A stretch of DNA of 64,000 nt, taken from the NCBI GenBank assembly GCA_032622095.1, contig CP136068.1, positions 58,302,025 to 58,366,024 of the forward strand, read 5' to 3'. This document shows positions 34,291 through 45,896 of the stretch, piece after piece. Source of the stretch: Siphonodentalium dalli (Eukaryota; Mollusca; Scaphopoda; Gadilida; Siphonodentaliidae). The notes beneath the pieces are model-generated. The model worked only from the letters and a program-made list of their open reading frames with translations. It had not been told where the DNA came from and searched no databases. How positions within the stretch are numbered: the stretch's first letter is position 1; each line of letters opens with the position of its first letter. Both the position numbers and the translations under genes were made by a program.

Positions 34291-35321
34291 AGAAATGTTG
34301 TCTGAAAACTTCAACCTTCATTTTCCTGGAAAGTTGAAAATGTGGGTTACGACCTTATAGCACTGATGCGACGAAATAGCTAGGCTCCAAATTCCTGGTG
34401 GGAAATTTGGATACTTCCATATATCACGTATTCCCCTTTCTCATGTTATACATTACATTCCTCTCGCTGTCTCGCTTTATCCCTTTCTCTCCCTCTCTGT
34501 CGCTCGCCCTCTCTTATCGCGCTCTACTTATCCATATATGAACCATCGCTTTCGTTCTTAGTACACAGCAAGCAGTTGAGAAGAAAAATATTCTCACTTT
34601 TAGTTTGCTGTTTATGTTACCTTCAGCTAAAATAGTCTTTCTGCTGATATATTAATTAAGAAAGCAGAACTATCACCAGGAGGTTCAGCTGTGTAGCCAA
34701 ATTAAATGCTAGCAGCCTAACGATTTGAAATTTGGCAATGAAATGCACATATATGTAGTCTCTTGGTCGTATCATGAAACTATCTGTTTTAATGTAAAGG
34801 ACAGATCCCACAGTTTGTTAATTTCACTATGTTGGGTTTGAGTAAGACGCATTCCTAATTTTGAACACATGAATGTGACAAAGGCGAATATTAGTAGTAG
34901 AGCGGTTAAACTTTGAGAGTGTAGCTGTAGTATACTGAACTCCTGCATTAACCTCAATCCTTATTAGCCCATTTGGATTTGGCATTAAAAATACATGTAG
35001 ATTAATGATTGACCACTTACATATACGTATTTACGTTATACAGCGTTGCCACAAGTAAACGGTTCGCTCTAAACAAAATTGAAAATCGCACTATTGTTGC
35101 ACGTGGACACTAACCATCAGATGCATATGTAAAAAAATTGTATCTCTAGAGTACTTAGGCTGTGTTCCTGGTAAGATCGACTCGTCTATAGCAGGCTGTG
35201 TTCCTGATATGATCGACTCGTCTAAAGAAGGTTGTGTTCAATGTATGGTATGATGTATTCAATGTATGGTATGATGTGAGCATTGACTGTAGGCTGTGTT
35301 CAGGGTATGGTAGGCTGTATT
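34291..35321. other. Spacer with CT-rich run and short GGCTGTGTTC repeats
   Basis: No gene seen. 34,440-34,560 is pyrimidine-rich (CTCTCGCTGTCTCGC). 35,158-35,320 holds imperfect repeats of AGGCTGTGTTC, GATCGACTCGTCTA and AATGTATGGTATGATGT. Confidence 0.5.
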
Positions 35322-35556
35322 AACCTATTCGCTGCTGTGATGTCCGTAACTCAGATATTGGTTCATCGGAATAACTGTATCTCGAAGTTGTATGATGTTC
35401 CACAATTGTGAACGATAATAACTTTTCAATTGAGTCAGTTTTATGGTTCTTGTGACATTCCCGTTATATTTTTCTACTGGAAAATGACAATAACTTCAAC
35501 AGCCCAGCACACGACGTCATAACGTCATTCAGCAGCAAATAGGTGAAGTGTATGGT
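35322..35556. mobile_element. Small palindrome-ended repeat (MITE-like)
   Basis: Ends ACCTATTCGCTGCTG and CAGCAGCAAATAGGT are inverted and imperfect, about 230 bp apart. No coding content. The left flank is TTAA, but no matching right flank was seen, so the family is uncertain. Confidence 0.5.
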
Positions 35557-35906
35557 GGGCTGTGTTCATCTTTATGTATTACATATTATGCTATAAGGTG
35601 TCACCACGAGTAAACATTTCTCTCTAAAACTTGGAAAATCACACATTAGTTGCGAGCGGATTCCTCCTATCACATCCACTCATAAAAAAAATGGTATCTC
35701 AATGTTTTATTTTTTGGAGTATATATCCACTTTTGTTTTTGGTTCACGGCATCGTTATCGGGGTGAAATGTAGACCATGACATGTAAGTTTGGTTGCGAT
35801 CGGAGAGAATTATTTTTTAGGACATTGAACGCCCCTCCCCAAGCCACGGTCCATTCTGTAGAACTGAACTACGTTGAAGTTGCAACCTCAATGCATTCCA
35901 TATATA

Positions 35907-36514
35907 CAGTAATGCCCTAAATAATCGACTCCTTAACCACAGCAGAATTATGGGTAATTTTTCAGGATTTAATCGAAAATATGGCTTGTTGCCATTCATC
36001 GGAAAGCTCTCAGTGAGAGCTTTCCGATGAATGGCAACAAGCCATATTTCTGACTAAATCCTGAACAAGTTACCCATAATTCTGCTGTGGTTAACCCTTT
36101 ACCCAACAGAAGGGCCCTGTGCCAATGCATTCTCTTATATATGCGAGTCGACCATAGGTCGCCTAGCATATATAAGAGAATGCATTGGCTTAACACATTA
36201 AAATTATAAAATTGTTAAAGAATGTAAGAAAAAATGGTAAAAAGTGTTAAAAAAAGATTTTTTTAGGCCAATGCATTCTCTTATATATGCGAGGCGACCT
36301 ATGGTCGACTCGTATATATAAGAGAATGCATTGGCACAGGGCATAACTGTAACTATCACAATGTGGTCAAGGAGCCGGTTCCAATGATATCCATATTTGT
36401 ATGGTTCTATTGAGACAGACCGAAGATATTTTAGGCTATTGAAGCTTTATTTGGCCGGTTTTGGCCGGTTTGTTGGGTAAAGGGTTAAGGAGTCGATTAT
36501 TTAGGTCATTACTG
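35907..36514. mobile_element. 608-bp mariner-type MITE made of nested palindromes
   Basis: Inverted ends CAGTAATGCCCTAAATAATC and GATTATTTAGGTCATTACTG (extended to ACTCCTTAACC/GGTTAAGGAGT), flanked by TA (35,905-35,906 and 36,515-36,516). Inside are a ~165-bp near-perfect palindrome centred near 36,014 (arms CCGATGAATGGCAACAAGCC and its complement) and two hairpins, 36,119-36,188 and 36,267-36,336. Each hairpin has stems GCCAATGCATTCTC/GAGAATGCATTGGC, and one is the reverse complement of the other. Non-autonomous. Confidence 0.8.
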
Positions 36515-36844
36515 TACTTTACAATTGTCGATAAATGTGAGAGGCCGGTTTAAGGGCCATAACTCCATAAATCAAGCATGGATAAAATTCTCATTTAGCG
36601 GTTCCTGAGATATAAGGGTGCGCGTTTACTAGGAAGAAGAATAATAATAGAGAAAAATGATGAAACAGAAATACAACATACTCCCATATTAAAATAAAGG
36701 ACCATTGGCTGTCGGTTATTTGTAAATTGTAAAGAATTCGGAGACAGTAAGCCACATGTTCTGTCATTGTGAAAATTTGACGGGCAACATTCTGAAATGC
36801 CCAGCTCCATCCATTCGGTGCCTGTCATTTTGACAGGCAGTTAA

Positions 36845-37640
36845 AAAAGAATTATTTTGAGCCTTGGCCAGCGACCATCTTGGATTTCAAAATTAAATTC
36901 ATTAGCACGGGCTACAGGCTGGAGTGTTCATCTGATCATCATAAAATTTGTCGTGAATGTTAATATTGACATGTTGATGGGAATGAGTAATTTTTGGGTC
37001 ATTCTTCGATGTTTTATGGCCACCGACAGCTATCTTGGATTTTACTCTTTGCATGACTAAATCCTTTGGAATGGGCTACAGGTCGCAAAATTGGTCGGAT
37101 CATCATGGAATTTGGCATGGATGTTAACTTTGACATGGAGATAGGAACGAGTCATTTTGGGCTCATTCGACAATAAAACATGGCTGCTGGCAGCCATGTT
37201 GGATTTTACTCTTTGCATGATTAAATCCTTTGGCATGGGCAGCAGGTCGTACTTTTGGTCAGATCATTATGAAATTTGTCATAGCTTTTGACACTGACAT
37301 GTAGATAGGAACGATTCATTTTGGGGTAATTCGGCAAAAAAACATGGATCCATCTTGGATTTCAAAATTAAATCCATCAGCACGGGCTACACGAGTGTTC
37401 GTCTGATCATCATGAAATTTGTCATGGATGTTAATATTGACATGTAGATGGGAATGAGTCATTTTGGGGTCATTCGGCTATAAAACATCTTTGATTTTAC
37501 TCTTTGCATGACTAAATCCTTTGGCATGGGCTACAGGTCCTGCCTTTGGTCGGATCATCGTGAAATTTATCATGGATGTTAATGCTGATATGTAGATGGG
37601 AATGAGTCATTTTGGGGTCATATGCAGCCCTCATTTATTG
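36845..37640 (+). repeat. ~165-bp satellite, block 3
   Basis: About five monomers, alternating B (GGATTTCAAAATTAAATTC) and A (TTTACTCTTTGCATGACTAA) types with the common GACATGTAGATGGGAATGAG phrase. Some type-A monomers are adjacent. Confidence 0.75.
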
Positions 37641-38009
37641 ATGAAATGTTTGCAATGAACATAATTTCATATCATCTACACATATACAACACAAAGCCTT
37701 TTACTGCACATTTTTTACACTCCTTTTTCATCATTCTATTCATTGCCCATCACAAAAATTTAATTTCTTCCCAAATTGAGCTATAGTGTCATTGACCTTT
37801 TTTATATGGTCTATATTGTCCCAGTTACCAAATTGCAGATATATAATTTGAGGATTGAAAGAGCCCTCTCTTTTTAAAATGGCTTCCTTTTTTGTAACCC
37901 ATGTGCACTGCGTGTGGGGTATCCTTAGTCCCATTGGGACACTCACACCTCAATTCAACTTGACAGGGCCCTCATCCTCGCACCATGGATTCGCATTTCA
38001 AGAAGGCAC
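37641..38009. other. Spacer, no gene supported
   Basis: Holds an open frame at 37,740-37,946 (minus) with no recognised domain. It also has the repeat-end phrase TAGTCCCATTGGGACACTC at 37,926, seen also near 25,440. Confidence 0.4.
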
Positions 38010-38056
38010 CCTGCTAAACATATGATACCATACTATATATTTTATACCAAAGGATA
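38010..38056 (+). repeat. Left stub of the 29-bp satellite
   Basis: Two degenerate units (GATACCATACTATATATTTT, ATACCAAAGGATA) mark the original left edge of the satellite. It is cut at TA by the transposon at 38,057. Confidence 0.7.
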
Positions 38057-39579
38057 CTCTCCCCTGCCTAATAATAGTGATGGCCAAATAATAGTGATGG
38101 TGCACATTTTCGGGTGTTATTAATAATAGTGATGGTGCCAAATAATAGTGATGGCGCACAATGATGGCATTTTACCATATTTCTACTATAAATGAAGCAG
38201 AATGTAGGCCTTAATTAATTTGGCATTGTTGGGCAAGTTCCCATGCATGCAAGTTGTTCTCATTGGCTCCTTTAATAATGACAGTAAGTAATTTGGTAAC
38301 AATACCAGTCTGAGTAAGGTAAAGTACTGTGGTGATTGTAGCCAGGTTGGGTGGAAGCAGGCACGGCTTTCTCAAAATCACAGCGAGGCTGCCAAGGAGG
38401 CCTCGCTAAATAATTTGCGAGGCTGCCTCACCTTTTTTGGGGCTGATTTTTTATAAACTCTAAAGATAGCCTTAAATTGGCTATTTTGACTAATTTGCTT
38501 TACTTCAATACCTTAGTGCTTATTATTTTAAATTCCAGATTGGAAACAAAAACGGAACAATAACGGAACGCGCGGTTTGAAATGCTGTAATGGAGCTTAT
38601 AAAACGGACCACATTAATTCAACCAGTTCTATAATGCGAAAAACAAATATAGTGGGGAAACTTCTATTATTATTTATGATAAATAAAGTTCGGCATTTTG
38701 ATCAGTGACAATGAGTAAAAGGTGGAACTTGCGGGAAATTAGTTGGCATATCGGTTGCATCATCCATCAATATTTCGCTCGAGATGTAAATTAGAGTTAT
38801 CTTTCTTATGTCGCACATCGGCTATTTAAAATCCGACATAAAACTTAAATCCGACATAAAACGTAAGTTGTGGTTAATAATGTGGAACTGTTGCCAAGTC
38901 ATCGCATTCATAATTAAACTGTGCTTTGAATACACGGACATGTTATTGTATTGCTTTATTGCATAGATTTAAATACATGTTCCTGTGTACACACAGAAGC
39001 TACTGCGGTGTCGTAACTTTCCATTTATAGCCAAAACCAGTCACGCATGTGTGCACACGACTCACAGCTTCTGTGTCTTCATGATAGCGCATAATTGGGT
39101 CACGATAACAGTATTGTTTGGAGAAGTCGGCCACGTCAAGTTAAATTAGTTCATCAGTTGTCACTCAGATTAGTTTCACTGATTATTTTATAATATAAGC
39201 CTGGTGATGTGATTTTAGCATTAAGTCCCGTTTTGATAGTAGAAGTCGGTTCCGTCCCAACGATAATTAGTTGTCACTGTGTGATTATAAGCTTTGATGA
39301 GTTGTAATTAACTGCGATAATCCGTCTGTTTATACACGGACATCATGATCTAGAGGCCTAAATCCTGTTAGGAATGAGATTCTCCCACATTCCTGTCAAC
39401 TTGTCAAGTGCACTTCTATTTTTTTTAGTGAGCTGCACGTTTTTTCTAACTTTTTGACTGAAAATTCCGCGACTTTGCAAGAACTTTAAATAATCGTGAT
39501 GGCGCCTAATAATCGTGATGCTGTCGTATTTTTCTTTAAATAAATAAACGTGACGTCACGTTTATTTGGCAGGAGAGAG
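38057..39579. mobile_element. TA-flanked DNA transposon, copy 2 (1,523 bp), inside the 29-bp satellite
   Basis: Same inverted ends, subterminal AATAATAGTGATGG motifs and 26-bp TGACGTCA palindrome (39,542-39,567) as copy 1. The flanks CCAAAGGA-TA and TA-CCATGCTATATA join to the intact satellite phrase AAGGATACCATGC, proving a TA duplication. It carries 237 bp (about 38,377-38,613) absent from copy 1, with a GCGAGGCTGCC/GGCCTCGC foldback. Otherwise it is almost identical. Confidence 0.9.
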
Positions 39580-39855
39580 TACCATGCTATATATATGTTA
39601 TACCAAAGGATACCATGCTATATATGTTATACCACAGGATGCCATGCTATATATGTTATACCAAATGATACCATGCTATATATGTTATACCAAATGATAC
39701 CATGCTATATATGTTATACCAAAGGATACCATGCTATATATGTTATACCAAATGATACCATGCTATATATGTTATACCAAAGGATACCATGCTATATATG
39801 TTATACCAAAGGATACCATGCTATATATGTTATACCAAAGGATAACATGCTATAT
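39580..39855 (+). repeat. 29-bp satellite, segment between two transposons
   Basis: About nine and a half units of the same 29-bp repeat as 45,924-61,800, in the same direction and phase. It ends at GCTATAT, where the 6-kb element begins. Confidence 0.9.
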
Positions 39856-41849
39856 GAGTCAATATCAATTTTGGTAAAAATTTATGTCCTCGGTGGATGA
39901 TGAGTGCACAATGCAACGTGTGGATCCCAACTATTGTTCCTAGTGTGCATCTCCATCACTGTCATAACATCCACACACAAATAAGCGTGATGTTCGGGTA
40001 TATATGTATGTAATGGGCTCATTAATGGCCAGATTTGACCAAAATGGCCTGTCCCCAGGAAAATTTTACAGGCTAAAATCGAAATTTCGATATATTAACT
40101 ACATGCCACCGAGAAAATCCTCTGGCATATCATTAGTTTAGTTCTTGATATGAACTACTGTCACATATACACCACCCAAGATTGAACTTAACTAAGTGAA
40201 AATTGCTCAGAAACTTTGTACCTCAGCATTTTGTCTCTCATGTAACGAAGTGCTATTTACTTGACATAATGACGCATCCCTGATATTTATAATCTCCGTA
40301 TTTTGTGCTCCGTGACGCTGTGTATGTCACAATATCAGAAACGCATGTCGTCTGAATCAAAAAACAACTTGCGATAACACAATTATATAATAGGTAGGTT
40401 GACCCCCTCGCGTACTTTTCAAAGTCGTCTTTTAAATAACGCATGTTTGTTCGCTATAACATATGTATAATTTTGTTTCAAATAAATGTTTCGGAAGCCA
40501 CTGTGGTGTATTTTATACTTCCCTATTTTCGCCATACTGGAGGGAGAACTCACTCAATGCCGTGACCAGAATGGTCTGTACATCTCTACTGTAATGTTCT
40601 CTGTTGTAACAAGCCAAAACGTTACAGGAGAGACCAATACTGTAACGAAAGGGGAAGGATGCTGTTTACAGAGGCTGTTTGTGCGTGAACACATGCAACA
40701 CCAAGGTGAAATATCTAGAGGGTGTAACTGGGGTCTTGTTCTTCTTTCAGATTACAAAATGTGTTTGATTTGGAAAATATCATTTTCGTGCGTCGATGTT
40801 TTGAATTTTCGTTACATGAAAGATATGTTTATGTTACATTAAAGATGTTCTTATGTGGTAAGTCGATTTTTCATTTCATGTGATTGTTATGAAACCATGA
40901 TAGCCGGGAGAAAACATCAATTATAACGAGACTGTTACTTTTTATTAGTTATTCCTTCGGTTGCAACATGATTCCGTGTACGATCTAACTCAAATCGAGT
41001 GGCTGTTACAGTAAATACAACAATTGTTATCCAGAGGACATGCCTGTGGCATTTAATAATTTTTGTCTTTTCTTTGCCGCGGAAATATATCACACGATAT
41101 ACATAATATTTAATTGGTTATGTTTGTCTTTCAACTCGAACTATTTTTCTGGTTTGGATAATAGTAACCTTTCTAGTGTTAAATTTGGGAAATTAGTGTT
41201 ACACGAGGGATATATGTATGTTATAGTAAGGATATTGATACGTTGGGAGTTGATTGGGCGTTAGGGGGACGTCTTTTAAACAATATGGCCATGGGGTAAA
41301 ATGTATTATAATGAGTTCGCTAAGTTATAATAATCACGCGTGCCAATTCCTTCACGATATCATGTACGCTCTTCTGAAAGCATGTGTCCGTTACATTAAA
41401 TACATCCAATGCTATGCGTACGATCTGCCTGAGTTTCCTGATGCCTCAAAGTTTCCAGTGTGCCGGGAAATATATCACATGATGTGCCAATGATTGAGCA
41501 ATACTTTATTTATCATTCACCTAGCAATAGTTCTTTGATTTTAAAAATATTACGTTTTCTAGCGTTGAGGTTTTGGCTTTATTGTTACACGAAAGATATT
41601 ATTAAGTATAGGTTAAGTATGTTCGTGTATGTTATGTCAATATTTTGTTTCAGGGAAGGCTTCCGAACTACGACAGTAGGAAGTAAATATATATTATAAT
41701 GCTTTTCGTTAGTTATATTAGTCGTGTGTGTTCATTGTGTGCACGATCGAACACAACTTGAGTGGTTGTTACAGAAATACAGCCAGTGTTGTTGGAAGGA
41801 CATGTTCTTGTAAATTGTTACAACATATTGTCCCATATAGAAATGAATT

Positions 41850-44235
41850 GTGTCACGAACATTGAAAACAGTTAGCGGAAGTATGAGTATTCATCAATTG
41901 AAGTCGGTTACACCACTGAACATTTCTTTCAGAGATACTAGCTGTGACAGTGAGAGTGGTATTGGTAAGGGTCGTGCATTTAAAACTGCTAGTTTTGAAA
42001 GCCAGGTGAGCGAGACAGCACTGGTGGTAAAGGGGAACAGGATGCAGAAGTTTGTGTTGAAGATAAGGGTGAATCAGTAAGAGTTGCCCCTTGCGTTGAA
42101 GTTATTTGTGAGAACGTAGTTCCGAATAAGATATATATGATTGATGAGAGCGACAAAGTTGCCGAGAATGTAGTTGTGCAAGTTGCAAAGAAATTTGAAA
42201 AGCGTATTGTGGCTCGGAGGAATGTGAAACGGTGTGTAAAGAGAACAAGTAATGTGAGAGGTGAATATGGGGCGCCATCCCTGCAAATATTCGTTTTCGG
42301 AGATATCTCCTTGGATCCAAGCAGATATCTGCTCGCATTATGGAGATATCTCTTCGGTTTCAATGAGATATCTGCTTGGAATATGGAGATATCTCCTCGG
42401 AAATATTTTCAAGGAGATATCACCTTGAAACCGAGGAGATATCTCCATAATGCGAGCAGATATCTGCTTGGACCCAAGCAGATATCTGCTCGCATTATGG
42501 ATACATCTCCTTGAAATATGTTCAAGGAGATATCTCCTTGGATCCAAGCAGATATCTGCTCGCATTATGGAGATATCTGCTTGAAAATATTTCAAGGAGA
42601 TATCTCCATATTCCGAGCAGATATCTGCTTGGATGTATTTCGAAAAAATCGTGTATGTACTGACTACTGTGGAGAAATCATTAATATTTCATGGCCGCGG
42701 TTTTCCAAGGAGATATCTCCATAATCCAAGCAGATATCTGCTTGGAATATTTTCAAGGAAATATCTGCTTGGAATATGGAGATATCTCCTTGGGTCCAAG
42801 GAGATATCTCGTTGGAAATATTTCAAGCAGATATCTCGTAGTTGCGATGAGATATATTCTAGGATCGAAGGAGATATCTCCATAATCCAAGCAGATATCT
42901 CCTTGGATCCAAGGAGATATCTCCATAATGGACCATATTCCAAGCAGATATCTGCTAGGAATTGCAATTCCAAGGAAATATCTCCACGAAACCGAGGAGA
43001 TATCTCCGAATTACGAGGAGATATCTCCGAAAACGAATATTTGCAGGGATGGCGCCCCATAGGTGAAGGCACATGTGATGGAAGTAGGATTGCAAGGGGT
43101 GAAGAGATACGCGAAGAGGTTGAGCAAGATGGTAGCGCGGTTAATGAATGTTGTGAGTCGAGCGGTGTGCTGGTAGATGTGGGGATTGAGTGTGAGAAGA
43201 TGGAGGTTGAGGAACGAGGTAGCGTGGTTAATGAATGTTGTGAGTCGAGTGGACGTGTGCTGGTAGATGTGGCTGTGAGGGATCGGGAGATATGCGAGGA
43301 GACATGTGAGGCGATAGTGGTTGAACAAGGTGGTAGCGTGGTTAATGAATGTTCTGAGTCGAGTGGTGTGCTGGTAGATGTGGTTGTGGGGAGTCGGGAG
43401 ATATGTGAGGAGATGGAGGCTGAGGAATGTGGTAGCGTGGTTAATGCATGTTGTGAGTCGAGCGATGTGGTCGTTGAGGGTGAGTAGATATGCACGATTG
43501 CGGAGGCAGATCCAGTTTGTAGCGAGATTAGCGCGTTTGAGTTTGATGTTGCAGCGGAAGTGGTTGTGGGTGGTGAGGAGATATGTGAGCAGGTGGAGGT
43601 CAAGCAAGGTAGTGTGGTCAGTGAAAGTTGTGAGCAGAGTGGTGTGCGCATCGATGTGACTGTTGTTGATGACGACATAGTTGATGGAAGCTGGGTTGAA
43701 CACGATTATTGCAAGAATTATGAGTCGAGCATGCACCAAGGTTCACATGTAGAGGTTGCCGCGGAAATACGGGGCGAGCAGATATGTAAGAAGATGGTGG
43801 TTGAGCAAGGTGGTATATCGTGGTTAATGAATGCGGCGTGCAGGATCCGGGTGTAGTTTTTGGAGATGGGGAGATATGTGAGGAGATGAAGGCTGAGAAA
43901 GGTAGAGGCGTGGTTGTAGAGGTAGGTCCGATGAGTGAGTTTTGTGCGAATGGAAAGGCAGATAGCATGATTCCTGGTGTGGATAAGTACGTACTGGTTG
44001 AGTATCAGAAATCCATATACCCTGGTATTGTAGAAGAAATGTCTGAGCGTGAATTGCTTGTTAAATGCATGAAACGCGTTGGCGTTAAATATTCTAACAT
44101 GCTTTTGCTGGCCGAAAAAATGTAATGACTTCTTGGTATAATTATGATGAAGTGATCTCGTTTATTCCAGATCCACAACTGATCGAGGGGTCTCATTCAC
44201 ATTTCGCTGTTGGGGAATGTGCGTTGCCCGAGACT
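41850..44235 (+). pseudogene. Decayed acidic-repeat gene carried by the 6-kb transposon
   Basis: Plus-strand coding-like sequence in several frames. 41,850-42,080 and 42,137-42,265 give short basic pieces (VAKKFEKRIVARRNVKRCVK). 43,068-43,487 has four to five copies of a ~35-40-residue unit of the form EEICEEMEVEE..GSVVNECCESSGVLVDV. Further units continue in other frames to about 43,900. The last part, VDKYVLVEYQKSIYPGIVEE through KCMKRVG, then (next frame) WYNYDEVISFIPDPQLIEG, looks like a small beta-barrel domain seen at the C-terminus of transposon-borne proteins. The stop after 44,230 (GATGAG) is the likely end. The 792-bp palindrome element interrupts it at 42,266. Product unknown; the whole is frameshifted. 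Confidence 0.5.
42268..43059. mobile_element. 792-bp transposon made of AGATATCT palindromes
   Basis: Perfect inverted ends of more than 40 bp, starting TGGGGCGCCATCCCTGCAAA and its complement, flanked by TA (42,266-42,267 and 43,060-43,061). Between them are about 30 repeats centred on the 8-bp palindrome AGATATCT, nearly all 21-22 bp apart and some 27-28 bp. Spacers are themselves palindromic (TTGGATCCAA, TTGAAATATTTCAA, TTGGAATATTCCAA) or occur in both directions (CTCGCATTAT/ATAATGCGAG). A ~60-bp non-repeat stretch lies at about 42,645-42,705. Open frames on both strands are by-products. It is nested in the 6-kb transposon. Confidence 0.88.
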
Positions 44236-44300
44236 CGGCGATGAGTAAACTGTTTTAAAAGTTATCATTACTTCACCTCACTAATATACTTTATTTTATA

Positions 44301-44372
44301 TGTGAATATAATCACAGGTCCCCAGAACAACAATTGTGGTCAATTTTTGTTCTGGGGACCTGTGAATATAAT
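44301..44372. other. 18-bp perfect hairpin flanked by a 12-bp direct repeat
   Basis: CACAGGTCCCCAGAACAA (44,313-44,330) and its exact complement (44,347-44,364) surround a 16-nt loop. TGTGAATATAAT occurs at 44,301-44,312 and again at 44,361-44,372, overlapping the hairpin foot. It lies just after the decayed gene, so it could be a small inserted palindrome or an RNA 3'-end structure. Confidence 0.75.
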
Positions 44373-45896
44373 GAAGGTGGAATTCGTGCTTGTAATGATG
44401 AATTCGAGCAACGTGCATCTGGATAGCTTATCTAACACCAGGAACATGTACTTATATTTATGAAACACGGACATGCACTTGTTTTAATTTATCTCAACCG
44501 AGCACAAAGCTAAACGAGACAGGTATATACGAAAGGGATTCAAATATACAATGTGTGCTAATTTACATGTATCCGGATAACTCCATAGCATATCCATGTC
44601 GTACGTTACTCGAATCTATCACAATAGTTTAACCTACACACAATATTCTTTATCCTTACATATTGTCCAGTATGCGGGCATCTCTTCACCACATAGTTGT
44701 ATTATATTTAAACACAAACGAATGTTAGTGTACGTTCATAATATTTCATCTGATAAAGCAAAGGATAGAGTGTTCACCCGACTATAACCAATGTATATCG
44801 TGTAACGACAATTTATTTACTATGGTATTCAGTTAACAATATTCGTTATACCGTATGTGTACTAAATGTGTAAAAAACACAGTTGGGCATTTATTATGAA
44901 AAGAAATTCCACAAATTGAACCTCGTTTTATATTATAGCCTGTATATATGCTATGCGCCTTTTTTGTCAATTGTGTAATCTTTACTGTAACGCACATCAT
45001 ATATTGATATAGAAATACGCGTCAGAAAACATCATTAAGCATTTGGGACATAAATTCTCGCGAGAATCGCCATAATATTGAATTTGCACTGATGCCAGTA
45101 CATGATTATGATACCTAGATGTATACAAATGACATTTCGCATATGACTGTGTCAGTTGTGTAACGTTGTGGTCCTTACTGTAACAAAGCATATTCCTACA
45201 TCGTATACCAAACGTCAGATATCTTGATTGTGTAGTTCGTCGCTGTATTTTATTTATGAATAACAGGTTTTATCATCTTGTTAGCATATTTCGTAACTCT
45301 GGATTTCGACATGACTTTTATACAGAAATTTATCAGAAATTGTCCACCCCGTAGCAAATATGTGTATTTCGTGTTGTGCTGAAGTCCTTCGTGTAACACA
45401 TATTATTTTGTCATCTATAAATGAAACGTTATATATTTCAATTCCAGTTTTGTTCAATATTTGGTGGACAAGGAGTGTCCAATTCAATATTATGTTAGAA
45501 AGTGTGTGACATTTAATTATCTTCATTTAATAAAGTTTAATGTTGTGTTGAAATTAAATTTTTCTGAGAAAAATGTGTTCCATTGTGGCCCCCATTGAAA
45601 ACAAGCTATACAAAGGGTAAATGTTTTCTCGATCTATGCATTACCGGTCAATACTCAATTCGGATCAAAAAGTACTCAAATATCTCTTTTCTGAAAAATG
45701 ATATACCAGATGATAATACTGTTACAGAAGAGACATAATTTCCAGACATCCACCATTCATAGCATCATAAAATATCAGTGCTGGATGTTTAAGCTCGAAC
45801 TTCAGTCGTTTCTTCCAGTGCAATAGCTATATATCTCGAAATGATAACAACTTTCCCCATTATCGGAACTAAAAAAATCCCATGTGGCATATCTGT
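44373..45896. other. Right subterminal region of the 6-kb transposon
   Basis: AT-rich and without a supported gene. Repeated TGTAACG / CTTACTGTAAC phrases (about 44,800, 44,985, 45,175, 45,395) are the inverted form of GTTACACGA phrases in 40,800-41,600. Confidence 0.5.

Noticed and set aside
37740-37946. 68-codon minus-strand frame (WDNIDHIKKVNDTIAQFGKK)
   Set aside because: Protein-like composition but short, isolated and without a known match; part of it overlaps a repeat end.
39550-39900. Open frame MTSRLFGRREYHAIYMLY...
   Set aside because: Joins the end of the TA-flanked transposon to satellite units; a chance fusion across an insertion border.
40486-40842. 118-codon frame starting MFRKPLWCILYFPIF with a hydrophobic start like a signal peptide
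   Set aside because: No recognisable domain, and it lies in the subterminal region of the 6-kb transposon. Not enough support to call a gene.
42338-43678. Long open frames on both strands through the palindrome array and the acidic-repeat gene (for example the 329-codon minus-strand frame)
   Set aside because: The array is symmetric and stop-poor, so both strands stay open. The minus-strand Ser/Thr-rich frame mirrors the plus-strand repeats, which better resemble protein.
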